Position numbers and translations under genes: made by a program. From the NCBI GenBank assembly GCA_963691705.1, contig OY829541.1:51356377-51420376 (forward strand): a stretch of 64,000 nucleotides of DNA, given 5' to 3'. This stretch comes from Viola odorata. Taxonomy: Eukaryota > Streptophyta > Magnoliopsida > Malpighiales > Violaceae. This document shows, one piece after another, positions 23,416-34,435 of this stretch. Each line of letters starts with the position of its first letter. The first letter of the stretch is position 1. The notes beneath the pieces were generated by a model that searched no databases, was not told where the DNA came from, and saw only the letters and a list, made by a program, of their open reading frames with translations.

Positions 23416-24190
23416 CCTGTTACTTCCCTGAAATTCACAACACGAACAAAAGGCGTAAAATTGCACTAATCCTAGCACTCCCTCACGTGTTTACTCTCGT
23501 GTTTAGACTCTCTATTAATCTCACCAAAAATCACTCAAATAACTTCTCAAATGTTCCTGCAGAAACGTTAGTTGGCTCAAGAATTCCAAAGAATAAGCTT
23601 CCAAGAAGACTCTCAATGACAACTAGCTTCGAAACAATATTTGATGTAAAATAATTGAATAGTTGCAATAAACATTCAACTAGACAAGTATCTTACTGGA
23701 GTAGAAATTAGTGAATATGAATCAAAGGAAAGCTCAATTGATGCGAAAAGGACTCAAGTAATTCCAAATCGTGAATGAATTGTGCGCACAATTTTAAAGT
23801 TCACAACTTGCAACTTCAATAACTTTCAATCCTAACCACCAAATTCAATGATTCTTTTTTTGCAATAACTTCACAATACTCTGTAGTATTCTGTATTTTC
23901 TTTTCTTTTCTTTTCTCTTTTTTTTTTTAATTTTTTTGATTTTTGACTCCAGGAACAAACGAAAACGCAATTAAAATAGCAAATAGGGTTTTTTTTTTTG
24001 TAACAAACGAACTTAAAATAGCAACTAGGGCAAATTCCTCTTCTTCTTTTTTTTGACAAAGATTAACGATACACAAATCAAACTAACACAAGGGACACAA
24101 GAAGATTGATTTTAGATTGGATTAGAAAGAGAATCAATCTCAACAAAGAAAACTGTAAACGTAACGATAGATACCAAACCTGAGAACGCC
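23416..24190 (-). other. CRM leader
   Basis: Untranslated leader. It contains a strong pyrimidine run on the plus strand (23,890-23,945), purine-rich on the sense strand. No gene. Confidence 0.6.
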
Positions 24191-24207
24191 TTTGCTCCGC
24201 TACCAAC
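24191..24207 (-). promoter_or_regulatory. CRM primer binding site
   Basis: Minus-strand GTTGGTAGCGGAGCAAA right behind the 5' LTR. It resembles the TGGTATCAGAGC site used with initiator tRNA-Met but differs at several positions; the tRNA is not assigned. Confidence 0.5.
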
Positions 24208-25034
24208 TGATACGATCCTAGTTGCGTAGGATGCGTAACAAGTAATTCCTGATCTAGTTCTAGGCTTGGATTTCGAATGCGGAAAATAACTCAACAAGTA
24301 CGAGCTTAGACCTGAGGACAACCTGTGTCAACCAACCTAATCGATTTCAAGTGAGGTTCTTGATTCGATCCCGCGACCTATATTCAACCTGTGAATATCA
24401 ACCTTGGGCGACGACTCAATGGAACGGATTTTCGGGTTTTACTTGCTATCCTAATCGAGTATCCGGACTCAAAGAGGGACAAGGTTCGCGAAGAACAATT
24501 GAGAAAACTCTCTGGTTTTTATTTCAAAATAACGTAAAAATAATGAAGAGGGTTGCTCCTTTAAATAGGAGAAACCCTAAATACTTACAATGGGAAACCT
24601 TCCCTTAATAGAACTCCTAATTACTTAATTAAAATAAATTCAGACTAATTTAATTAATTAAGGAAAATAGCTAAATAAATAATGGAAGGTCCGACATTGC
24701 AGTCACTAGAGTCGTTGACGCTAAGGCATAGAGTCATTAGCGTCAACGACGCCATCCTCTGTCTAAGAAAGCCCTTGAAAACAGTCATTAGCGTCGTTGA
24801 CGCTAAGCTTAGAGTCAATGACGCTAACCACTGTTTCTTCAAGATTTGCTCGGGTTTTCGGCGACAAGACAACTCACTGGACACTGGTTCTTCTCACGCA
24901 ACACAGCTTCCTCGATGAGTGTCTCACACTGTAACTCCTTGTAGATAAGCTGAGAAAGTCTCGCCTGCAACTCCTTGCTCCTAGCTCGAGTTATTGGACC
25001 ATTAGGTGGTAAAGGGATGCGTAGATTCGCATCA
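24208..25034 (-). repeat. CRM 5' LTR
   Basis: 827 bp, about 98% identical to the 3' LTR by eye, with a 7-bp insertion (CTAGCTC region near 24,980). The hairpin of the 3' LTR is longer here: a 14-nt perfect stem at 24,711-24,724 / 24,737-24,750, and TTAGCGTC-GTT-GACGCTAA at 24,788-24,806. Confidence 0.9.
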
Positions 25035-25039
25035 CCATC

Positions 25040-26105
25040 AACGACCTCACTATTAGAGATCGTCCTTAGAGACTAGATCAACTTTCCTCATTATCAGAGA
25101 AGACAAGCTCATCCTCCTCACTCCGAGATCAACCTCCTCACTATCAGAAAAAACCTCCTCGCTGTCAGAGAAGATCATCCTCACACCAAGGTCCAGAGAG
25201 CGACAGCATCGCACAAACGTGCATTTACATCTTTTAGCACCAACCTCCAACGGGCAACAGCGTCCGAGTGGAGTTTTCATTTCAATTTTCGCATCAACCT
25301 CCAACAGACAACAACGTCTTAATGGAGTTTTCCAAGCAGGGGGCAACAACGCCCAAGCAAAACTACAACACTATTAATTTTCGGCATCAATCAGCGACGG
25401 CCTACGAGTACGACCCTCGACGGAGCTGAATTTACTTTATGCATCATCAGCAACGGACTACGAATGCTACCCTCGACACTGCTGAATTTACTTTTCTGCA
25501 TCAGTATCCGTGACTGCGATAGCCTCGTCAGGATACCTTTACTTTTCTGCATCAGTATTCGTGACTGCGATATCCTCACCCGGATACCTTTACTTTTCTG
25601 CATCAGTATCAGTGGTTGCGCCCGGATACCTTTACTTTTCTGCATCAGTATCCGTGGCTGCGATAGCCTCGCCCAGATACTTTTACTTTTATGCATCATC
25701 AGCAACGACCTACGAGTACGAACCTCGACGGAGCTGAATTTACTTTTCTGCATCATCAGCGACGGCCTACGAGTACGACCATCGACGGAGCTAAAGTTTA
25801 ATTTTCTGCATCATCAGTGACGACCTACGAGTACGACCCTCGACGGAGTTGAAATTTACTTTCCTGCATAAACAGCGACGGACTACGAGTGCTACCCTCG
25901 CCGGAGCTGAATTTACTTTTCTTACAACAACAACGAACTACAAGTACTACCCTCGTCGGAGCTGATTTTACATTTTTAACACCAACCTAGGGATCATCCA
26001 CTCCCAGGTAAGTCTGCATTATTTTCAAAACCATTGCTGGTTTGGAAGCAACCATCTTTACTGCTCATCAAAAATCTCGGTCACCTCAATTTTTGACAAG
26101 ACAGT
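25040..26105 (+). repeat. Ogre-1 3' UTR tandem arrays
   Basis: Continues Ogre-1 behind the CRM insertion. Array A: about four units of 42-51 bp starting TTTACTTTTCTGCATCAG (25,487-25,690). Array B: about six units of ~57 bp containing CCTACGAGTACGACC and CGACGGAGCTGAA (25,384-25,480 and 25,690-25,980); A and B share the TTTACTTTTCTGCATCA head. At 25,185-25,230 a single unit (CCAGAGAGCGACAGCATCGC) is homologous to the 53-bp array of Ogre-2. ORFs called here are repeat artefacts. Confidence 0.8.
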
Positions 26106-26119
26106 AAAGAGGGGGCAGC
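26106..26119 (+). promoter_or_regulatory. Ogre-1 polypurine tract
   Basis: AAAGAGGGGGCAGC immediately before the LTR start TGTTGCTACCCG. Confidence 0.85.
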
Positions 26120-26835
26120 TGTTGCTACCCGATTTTTGACGTTGTTTTCGCACTTATTTTATTTATCACATTATTAGCCCATTTAAATCGAAATTCTATC
26201 GATTTTCGATCTTAGGCAATTTATTTTAATATTTCGTACCACTTCGTGTCATTTTAGTTTTTTCGTATTTTTACTGTCTTTTCGTTCGAACTTCTATCGG
26301 TCCTGAATAAATTTCCTCGGACTGTGGATCGAATGCAATCCTTCTTTAATTGATAATTATCTACTATTATTTTCATTCGCGTCATCTCATTTTATTTTAT
26401 TCAATTTACTTCGCTATAGCATTTATTTTTCGTTCGAACTTTTAAAGTATTTCGAGCGAGTAAATTCGAACCGTAAATCAAACTTTTTCTTTATTTACTG
26501 ATCACTATTTATTTTATTTCATTTTATTGCATGTTTTAGTACATTTGGTTTGGGATTTTATTCATTTCAAGCGTGTTGATAGTTCGAACCGATTAAATAA
26601 ATTCCTAAAGGTTGACTCATCTTAGCCCTTGATCAAGTATTGACCTCTTTTTTTCTTAATCCAACGGCTCCAATTTAAGCATGAGGATTCATGCATTTCT
26701 TCCCTTCATAGCAGTGCCCGAGCATATTCATTTTGGTCACTATTCCTAACGCCACCTTATTCCATTTCTACGTTTTGCTGCTGATTTTCATCCACGCACT
26801 GTAGCAATTTGTCAGCTCTTCCCTCCCTTCATCCC

Positions 26836-26843
26836 TATAAATA
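26836..26843 (+). promoter_or_regulatory. TATA box of the Ogre-1 3' LTR
   Basis: TATAAATA in CCCTATAAATACC; same position class as in Ogre-2 and Ogre-3. Confidence 0.65.
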
Positions 26844-26927
26844 CCATGCAAACAACAAGCAAGAGGAAGAGGAGAAAAACAAAGAAGAAAAATACTCACT
26901 ATCTCACTCATGCTTAGTAGTTCAATA

Positions 26928-26985
26928 GCAAGCAAGCAAGCAGCTCTAGTAAGCAAGCAAGCAGCTCCAGCAAGCAAGCAAGCAA
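26928..26985 (+). repeat. AAGC microsatellite
   Basis: Three runs of (AAGC)n separated by CAGCTC(C/T)AG, about 95 bp behind the TATA box. Confidence 0.85.
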
Positions 26986-27429
26986 ATAAAAGCAAGATGA
27001 AATGGGTCTCTTCCATTAATTTTCGTTCTTATTCTTAAATAGCCAAATAATTGCTTAAACTAGTTGTAATCACTCTGTTTTTAAGTTAATTTCATGGTCC
27101 TTACCTCAATTTAATTGTTTATGGTTCTAGTTATTTATTATCCTAATTTTGGTTTAATTAGCTTGTCCTTTATTTGTTAAAATTAATCTCTATTTTTTTT
27201 CCAAATATTACTATGAGTAGTTTGATTAAATTGCTGTTGTGAATTTTGGGCTACTTCTGGCCGGATTTGAAGGGTGGCTTCCTCCTTGGTTGCCGGCCAT
27301 GGTGCAGGCTATCTAAGGAGGAAGATGATGAATAGTAATAGGATAGTGAAAAAAGATGGTGGGCTTAGCTAATCAGAAATAAAAAAATAAAAAGAAAGGA
27401 AGGGCGAATACAGCGCCCAAGAAAAGAGG

Positions 27430-27660
27430 AGTTGGGCCGCGCCTGGCCCAGCTAAAAGAAAGGGGAAATGGGCTGGCGATCAGCCCATGCCGAGGAAGAA
27501 AAAGGCTTGCCGTACAATGCCAAGCGTGAGGGAGAGCTGGGCCGTGCAGGCCCAGCATGAAAGGAGCAGCCATGCTGCTCCAGCCCACCAGCCCATGGGT
27601 TGGGTTGGGCCAGGCCCAACCAGTGGGGCCCACTCACGACCCAGTGGGCCAGGCCCAAAT
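27430..27660. promoter_or_regulatory. Cluster of TGGGCC/GGCCCA motifs in the Ogre-1 LTR
   Basis: More than ten TGGGCY or RGCCCA words in 230 bp of an otherwise AT-rich LTR, several in inverted pairs such as TTGGGCCAGGCCCAA. TGGGCY is the plant 'site II' element bound by TCP factors in host promoters. Function here is inference. Confidence 0.5.
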
Positions 27661-27687
27661 TTTCGTCCTGTCATTTTTTCGTGCCAT

Positions 27688-27845
27688 CATCGCACTTGTA
27701 CTGTTTATTTATTTTTCGCACTTGTATCGTTTATTTCCGCACTCGTACTGTTTATTTATTTCTACATTTGTACTATTTATTTTTCATATGCTTGTACTGT
27801 CTATTTAATTATTCTTTGTATGCTTGTATTGTTTATTTATTTTGG
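27688..27845 (+). repeat. Short tandem repeats of ~28 bp in the Ogre-1 LTR
   Basis: About five or six copies of a unit like CGCACTTGTACTGTTTATTT, degenerating to the right. Confidence 0.65.
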
Positions 27846-28508
27846 TATGCTTGCATGTTTAATTATTTATTTTCGTTTGCTTTTTCATATTTAATTATTC
27901 CATTCGCGTTTGATCATCAAAATTAATTATATCACTTGTGTACAATAATTTTAATACCAATTATTTGTATGCTCGTATCACTTAACTAATTATTTTTGCA
28001 CGCTTCCGAATGTTTAAATAATTATTATTCTTATTATTATTCTACTCGCATGTAATTGCTAAATTAATTATTTTGTATGCTTGCGATAAATTCTTAAATA
28101 CTTATCTATTTATCGATTATCATGTACTCGTGTTAATAATCTCGATCTTGTAGGGAAAATCAACTGTTACCTTTCATAAGTAAACATTTCTCACCCTTTT
28201 ATTTATTTCATATTTTTTTTCCGCATATGCACTCGTATACATGAATATTTAAAATTGTTAGAATCTAATTAATTCCTTGGGCATGATCGTATAAATTAGG
28301 ACCTTTTTATTTCAAAGCATGATAAAACACCTCTTTATCCGGTAACCTTTTTAGGATGTGACTCAGGTGCCTAATACCTTCCCGAGTCCATAAAATGACC
28401 CTGAACCGCTGTTCTTGGGTTTAGACCCTTTTTGCCTTAATCTTTTATTTTGTTTTCTACCATGATTATCATGACTTTAGGTTCCCTAAACCTAGAAACA
28501 AATTAGGG

Positions 28509-28523
28509 TGGCGACTTCATTGG
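28509..28523 (+). promoter_or_regulatory. PBS-like motif in the Ogre-1 3' LTR
   Basis: TGGCGACTTCATTGG, 88 nt before the LTR end plus spacer, identical to the copy at 7,336. Confidence 0.6.
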
Positions 28524-28610
28524 TATTATGTGAGATGAGTCCAATTTCGTCTCACATCTAGTCCCAAACCCATGTCGCATTAGGATAAAATCTAAAGAGG
28601 GGGTGCAACA

Positions 28611-29458
28611 GCTTTCTGAACTGAAGTCTTTTGCTTTCGTTTGCTTCCCCACACTTGAACTTTTCTGCACGTCTTCAGATGTCTAGCCCTCGACGAAACC
28701 CTCAATAATTGCTACCTCACCTGCCAAGGAAAAAGATCAAGAAAAGATGAATGGTCAAGAAAGAATATGAAAAGAAGGGGAATGTTGGGTGCATGAAAAG
28801 AGGAGATATGAGGGGGAGAAAAGAAAGAAAAAGACATTGATGCGAAGTTTTTCTGTCAAATCGAAGCTTTCCCATGTCTAATAATGCCTATACCCAGGGA
28901 TATCATGCAAGATCAACCAGTGCCTAGCTAAAGCATCCTAATCACACAAGAAAAGAAATAGGCATGGAAGCTCAAGTGCTCATAGGGTGCTTTTGTGACT
29001 ACTAATATCGAGGCCTAGATATGGATATAAGGTTCAGCAGGAAAAAATGAGGACGACTAGGTCTAGATGAGGTGCTGGTGGTTCATACTTGTGCATATGT
29101 GATAAAAAAGTGTGTATATTCAAAGAGGTTTCAAAACTAGTAGTGGAAAGATTTTGACAGAAATTGAAAATCCGAAAATTGAAAATCGGCAAAAAAATTT
29201 ACAAAGACACACAGACATGCAAATAGCGGAAATAAAACATGCAGTCATACGCAAGCAAAACACACAAAAATCCCTCCCCACACTTAGGCTGCCCATTGTC
29301 CTCAATGCAGGAAGGGCACACACCAAAGTTTAACTGAAAAATAAAAAAAAAGTACAGCACAAAATAACTGGTGAAATTGTTCGGGGGGGGGCTCAATAGT
29401 CTGGAAGCTTGCTCCTGGCGACTTCAGTCGTCAGAGACTGAAGTTCTGTGAGCACAGC
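28611..29458 (-). other. Athila-3 3' UTR with block X
   Basis: Minus strand: GCATTGAGGACAATG motif near 29,300 and GTGTGGGGAGG behind it, block X at 28,860-28,995 (GCATGATATCCCTGGGTATA), then cut at 28,611 by the Ogre-1 LTR. Block Y would have followed and is lost. No gene. Confidence 0.65.
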
Positions 29459-31082
29459 TTAGAGAAGACGCTCTATCCGGAGGATTAGCTGGAGGGATTG
29501 ATCGGATGGCTTGCTTGGTTGCTGGGCACCGGGGGCTCGATTGGATTCTGCTTCGAGGGCGCGAGGGGCTACAAGTGCTTGATGCCTCGAAAGGTTGGGG
29601 TAGGTAAAATCTCCGTCATGCTTCGTGCCGAAGACTTTCTCTCCCGAAGGCGTTGTACCTAAGGAAAACCTCAAAATTCCATGTGAGATACATAAATGCC
29701 CCATAACATCTAAGGTACGGGGGTCTAAATCCTTAAAGGCAATTGGCTCACTAAGGCCTGCAGCATGCAAATCAACATTTCGCAAGTTAACAGCAAGCAA
29801 AGCAATCAAAGAGCCTAAATGGGCCCTCGAGAGCCGTTCTGAACATGGAGAATAGCACAAGCAACCCAAAATCCTAAATTTATCCTACGCTTAGATTTCA
29901 TACACCATAAGAGAAAGAGCTCTTGCAAAGTTAATTGGCCCGAAGAGCCAAATCTGGCAGCGAAGGTAAGGGCAAGAAAATGGTGCAAAATCCTAAGGGT
30001 TGGGTCCATAATTTGATGAGCTTTAGAGGATTTGGGGTTGAACTTAGCATTAGGATTTTCAGACAATTCACGGAAAGCGACATCAGCATAAAAAATAGTG
30101 GGAATAACAGTCAAGGTATTTTTGTAAGCAGTAGATTTAAGACCATAAGGAGTGACAAAATTAAGTGCATAATTGAACTCATTCAGGGACAGTTTAAGCC
30201 ACTTATTCGCTAAGCAAAAATTGATTAGACCAGGGGTTGCAGGGTTTGGCCCATGCTTGCCTTTCGGCTTGAAATGATCCGACCCAACCCAAAAAGTAGT
30301 GAACAACTCTAGAGAGGGCTCGACGTAGGTTGGGAATTCTGAAAAGAAGAAAGAATCCCAACCGATGTTGCTAACGAACTCTCGGACCCTAGCATCCTTT
30401 CCCATTTTTCTAAGAAAATCCAGATCTAGGCGCGCACATGGGCTAACGCCTCTAGAGTTCATTGCATGCAGCTTATCTAAAGACGGTTTGTCATCAAAAG
30501 AGAGCCATTTATGAGGATTAGAGAGGTCAGAAATAACCTGGATTGAACAGGCGTCGAGCCCTCGGCGTCTGAATCATCGTCGGGGTCTAGACGTGCTTTC
30601 TTTAAGATGGTGGGCTTGGAATGCACCTTTGAGGATGACATCGCCTTCCTCTTCTTCTCCAGCGGCATTTTGGGCTCCTCCGGCTGTTTCGCTTTGGCCG
30701 AAACCTTGGTTTTGCCTTTGGCAGCCACTTTCTTTGCTGCACTCTCCTTCTCCTTGGCCTTTTTCTCGGCCTTTGATTTCAACGTGGCTTCCTTCTCAGT
30801 GCACACCTTCTCTGTTTCATCTTCAGCTTATGCTACTCCCTCAGCTTCATTTTCGTCGGAGCCTTCTTCTCCACTCTCGCCAGCGGCGGTCTACTCGATT
30901 TCCTCCTCAGCTTCGGCCGGCGCTTCATCCTCAGCCTCAGATCTGGATGCGAGGACTTCCTATAACACCTCTTCCACCGTCAGCTTTTTCTTTGCTCCGG
31001 GAGAGGGCTTCTTCGGCGTGGGGGTGGAACTGGGTTGTTTCTTGACCTTTTGGCTCTTTTTGTGTGGGTGCTTGGTACCCAT
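29459..31082 (-). pseudogene. Athila-3 extra ORF, decayed
   Basis: Paralogue of the Athila-1 gene at 518-2551. ATG at 31,082 (MGTKHPHKKS), then a Lys/Ala/Pro-rich and acidic N-terminal region with several in-frame stops, then the domain with VSPCARLDL, NIGWDSFFF, PTYVEPSLELFTTFW and ELFLLWCMKSKRRINLGFW. Two frameshifts (near 30,470 and 29,850) separate the three frames. Located directly behind pol, the usual position for Athila. Function unknown. Confidence 0.75.
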
Positions 31083-31676
31083 GGGAAAGAGTGTGTTTGG
31101 TGAGGTGGGAGAGAGAAAGGTTTGATTTTCTATGATGGTGGCGGGTCAATGGTGATTTGAGAGAGAAGGAAGGGTTTTGTCGTTTGAGTGAAAAGGATAA
31201 AGGAAAAACTGGATGAGAGAGGAAAAGGATGAGGAAGAGCGTGCAAGGAAAAGCGACTGGCGTCTGACAGGACATTAATTAGGGCTCTTTTTTGTCTCTT
31301 TGTGCGACGTGGCGTCTTGGGAATAGGAGAGAGAATGAGTGGGCCGCGGATCCCAACCGATCACCTTTTGAAATTTAAAAAAGAGGGTGGTTAGAATAGA
31401 TAAAGACAAAAACAGAGAATAAATGAAAAGATAATAATAAAGAAGGGAATAAAATCACATGGGAAAGGGGAAAGAGAGAAATTAGGGGATAGAATAAACA
31501 AAAGGGATCTTAACCAAAAATAGGGAAAAGCATTAAATAAAATAAAATAGCGAGAATTTAAAAGGTTCGGGAATTAATTAAAAGAGATAAGAGAGAGAGA
31601 GAGGAACGGAACGACATTCAAGATGTCTTCCAGTGTGGCCAGTTTAAGCGTCGAGGCCTTGACGTACTGCATCACT
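31083..31676 (-). other. Athila-3 spacer between integrase and extra ORF
   Basis: AT-rich and purine-rich (plus strand), with a GA microsatellite at 31,588-31,602. Nothing coding. Corresponds to the 1-517 region of Athila-1, with similar TTTCTCTC-type runs. Confidence 0.5.
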
Positions 31677-33670
31677 CTAGGGCTCGACAGGTGGGTTGTC
31701 TACCATCATCTCTTCGACGGTCGAGGGCTTGAATCCTTCATGGAAAGGTTTCAACCTGTGGTCGTTTACTTTGAAGATGATTCCCGAGTTTGGATTCTGA
31801 ATCTCAATTGCTCTATGTTCATAAACCGTCGTGACCACGAAGGGTCCCGACCACTTAGACTTGAGCTTGACTGCGAACAATCGCAAACGTGAGTTATACA
31901 ACAAAACTTTTGACCAATGGAGAAATTTTTAGGACGAAGGTGCTTGTCATGATAAGCTTTAGTCTTGCCCTTGTAGAGCAGAGCATTCTCATACGCGTCA
32001 TCCCGCAACTCTTCCAATTCTCGGATCTGCAAGCGTCTGTTCTGGCCCGCTTGCCCTAGATCTGTGTTCACCTTTCGGATGGCCCAGAAATCCTTGTGTT
32101 CTATCTCGACTAGGAGATGGCACGGCTTGTCATAGACAAGTCTATAGGGTGTCATCCCAAGTGGGGTCTTGAAAGCAGTTCGGTATGCCCATAGAGCGTC
32201 ATCCAGCTTCAAACTCCAATCCTTGCGGGACTAGTTAACTGTCTTCTCCAGTATGGATTTTATCTCGCGATTAGAGACTTCTGCTTGCCCATTCGTTTGA
32301 GGATGATAGGCAGTAGAGGTTTTGTGATGAACTCCATATTTAGTCAAAAGTGAGGCCACAATGAGATTGCAGAAGTGGGTTCCTCGATCACTAATAAGGG
32401 CTCGAGGGGTACCAAACTGATTGAAAATATTGGTGCGAAGGAAGTTCACAACCTCCTTGGAATCATCTGTCCGAGTTACTTTTGCTTCAACCCACTTGGA
32501 AACATAGTCAACTGCGAGGAGAATATAGATGTTGCCAAAGGAGTTAGGAATTGGGCCCATGAAATCTATCCCCCATATATCGAAGATCTCGCAAAAAATT
32601 ATGCTTGTTAGGGGCATCTGATTCCGGGCCCCAATGTTACCCGTAGCTTGACATTGAGGGCACGAAGTGCAAAAACGATAATAGTCCTTGAAGACAGAAG
32701 GCCAATAGAATCCGGCTTCCAAGACTTTCAGGGCAGTTTTCTTGGCCGCGAAATATCCTCCTTGTGAATGGCAGAATTTAAGAATTGTGGGCACTTCGTC
32801 CATGGTCACGCATCTGCGGATGATCTGGTCGGAGCAATGCTTCCATAGATAAGGGTTGTCCCAAATGTAGTATTTGGACTGCCTTCTGATTTTGTGACAC
32901 TCAGATGGAGAGGCATCGGTAGGATAAGTACCCGTAGCGCAAAAATTGGCTATGTCTGAAAACCATGGGAACTGAACAGCGTAGGCGAGACATAGCTGCT
33001 CATCCAGAAAGGTGTCTCGAATAGGTACCAGCGAATCATCGTCTTGGGTAGGAAGTCTACTGAGGTGATCCGCAACTAAGTTTTCTTTCCCACACTTGTC
33101 TTTGATCAGGATGTTAAATTCTTGAAGCAATAATATCCACCTGATTAGCCGTGGTTTAGCATCTGCCTTGGTCAGTAGGCATTTGAGGGCTAAATGGTCT
33201 GAGTACACAAGAACATTAGTACCCAGGAGATACTGTCTGAATTTGTTGAGGGCATAAACCACAGCCAATAATTCTTTCTCTATAGTGGTGTAGTTCTATT
33301 GAGCGGGATCAAGGAGCTTGGAAGCATAATAGATAACATATGTCTCTTTGTCCTTCTTCTGACCCAAGACAGCGTCGAGGGCTTGATTACTGGCGTCGCA
33401 CATAACTTCGAAGGGGAGAGACCAGTCGGGGGCTCGAATTATCGGGGCCGAGATAAGCTTTTCCTTGAGGAGTTCAAAAGCGGCTTTGCAAGCCTCATCG
33501 AAATCAAAGGTGACTTCCTTCTAGAGCATGTGGCACATAGGCTGGGCAATTTTAGAGAAGTCTTTGATGAATCGTCTATAGAAGCCGGTGTGCCCTAGAA
33601 AAGATCGTACATCGCGAACACATGCTGGGTAAGGCAAGGATTTTATGACCTCGATCTTGGCCTTGTCGAC
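31677..33670 (-). pseudogene. Athila-3 RT end, RNase H and integrase
   Basis: Continues the Athila pol after element C. RNase H: VRSFLGHTGFYRRFIKDFS, FEVMCDASNQ and [32 protein letters not shown] and CTSCPQC of the zinc finger, with the second His replaced by Tyr (GGYFAA instead of GGHFG); DDE residues in GIDFMGP, LISDRGT and [10 protein letters not shown]. The C terminus ends near 31,683. Breaks: TAG near 33,523, TAG near 33,298 and a stop near 32,231, plus a frameshift near 31,890. Not functional. Confidence 0.85.
33666..33670. repeat. Target site duplication of element C (pair at 49,022-49,026)
   Basis: TCGAC on both sides, inside the Athila-3 RT. Confidence 0.95.
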
Positions 33671-34240
33671 TGATAATAATTTGTCTTTTGCCGAAGGATG
33701 TATGGCGGAGCAGCTCCTCTCAGGTCAGTGTGCGCGACGGTCCACGGTACCTGCAATGCGCCGGAGGGGGTCTCCGGTGGAAACACTCCGATGCTTAAGT
33801 CAGTATGTGTACTGAATTTGGCATAGTTTAGGCCAGTCCAGTATGCTTACCTGCGTCCTTTGTGGGGGAGGTATTTATAGAAGAATGGGGCGTTCCCGCC
33901 CAAGTAAATGAGTATGGAGCTATCGCTCGCGTTAGGGTCTGTGGTTCGCCCTTATCGTAATACGCTACCTTGGCGGTAGGTGTGTAGGTAGGTATTGCAC
34001 GGTAGGATACTGGCCGGAGCGTTAACCCTGACGCGTGGTTTCCTCTAGGGGTGAGATAACTCCTTGAGCCATCCACGATGTCCGTGAGAGGAGCCGGTAG
34101 GGCCCCGTTAGCCTTTGTAGCGTTAGCCTTTGGGGAAGGTAGCAATCTTGTCCCTACAGTGGTGGTGCGAAACAGTAGCTATGTCTCTTCTCACCGGGTG
34201 ATAGACGAAAATACCCTTTCTTTTAGGTGAATTGTTATCA
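33671..34240 (-). repeat. Element C 3' LTR
   Basis: 570 bp. Minus-strand TATA box CTATAAATAC at 33,871-33,880. A repeated CGTTAGCCTTT pair (34,106 and 34,121) lies upstream of it. Confidence 0.95.
33871..33880 (-). promoter_or_regulatory. TATA box in the element C 3' LTR
   Basis: Minus-strand CTATAAATAC. Confidence 0.65.
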
Positions 34241-34435
34241 TAAGCCCAACTGAAAATGAGCCCGAGTGTTTACCAAGGGCTAACGTCCCTTCTCTTACAG
34301 AGAGTCCCTCTAAGTACCGTGGCGGTTTTGCCTCAGAGGATGGTCCTGACGGTTTTTTGTCAGAATCTATAAATCAGAGGTTTCTCTATGCCAGTTTCTT
34401 CGCATTTTTCCCGTTCTTTCTCTTCATATTTCGCC
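34241..34435 (+). promoter_or_regulatory. Upstream region of antisense gene A
   Basis: Between LTR and first antisense gene. TATA-like TCTATAAAT at 34,367-34,375, 61 nt before the chosen ATG. AGCCCAACTGAAAATG near 34,243 recurs near 34,984. Confidence 0.45.

Larger units (their letters stand above)
16491..25034 (-). mobile_element. CRM-like Ty3/gypsy element, minus strand
   Basis: 8,544 bp with TG...CA LTRs at 16,491-17,310 (3') and 24,208-25,034 (5'), flanked by the perfect duplication CCATC (16,486-16,490; 25,035-25,039). Order on the minus strand: 5' LTR, PBS, gag, protease, RT, RNase H, INT, polypurine tract, 3' LTR. The LTRs differ by about 14 substitutions and one 7-bp indel, so the insertion is fairly recent. 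Stops and frameshifts make it non-autonomous. CRM affinity is inferred from the Gag/protease border (IDNGSCTN, LLVHKLGLPT), the INT C terminus and the absence of a chromodomain. A solo LTR splits its RT. Confidence 0.9.
6647..28610 (+). mobile_element. Ogre-1: Ogre/Tat retrotransposon with nested insertions
   Basis: A plus-strand element with a truncated 5' LTR (6,647-7,437), primer binding site (7,441), decayed gag (8,223-9,372), decayed RT-RNase H-INT (9,660-12,835), a very long 3' region with tandem arrays, polypurine tract (26,106) and a complete 3' LTR (26,120-28,610). The overlapping LTR parts differ at roughly 24 of 790 sites by eye (about 3%). A CRM-like element (16,491-25,034) is nested in the 3' region. 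The left end is lost to the Athila-2 insertion. Ogre-1 interrupts the 3' UTR of Athila-3 at 28,611. Confidence 0.85.
26120..28610 (+). repeat. Ogre-1 3' LTR, complete
   Basis: 2,491 bp, from TGTTGCTACCCG to GGGTGCAACA. Modules: TATA box 26,836-26,843; AAGC repeats; CTTGGTTGCCGGC block near 27,280; a GC-rich cluster of TGGGCC/GGCCCA motifs (27,430-27,660); a run of ~28-bp tandem units; PBS-like motif 28,509. Paralogous to the Ogre-3 LTR (59,572-62,066, 2,495 bp). Confidence 0.9.

Noticed and set aside
25391..25820. Open frames of ~75-120 codons in the Ogre-1 3' UTR
   Set aside because: They are translations of the minisatellite units.
27373..27926. Open frames on both strands in the Ogre-1 LTR (27,373-27,926)
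   Set aside because: They fall on the TGGGCC cluster and the short tandem repeats; no protein family is recognisable.
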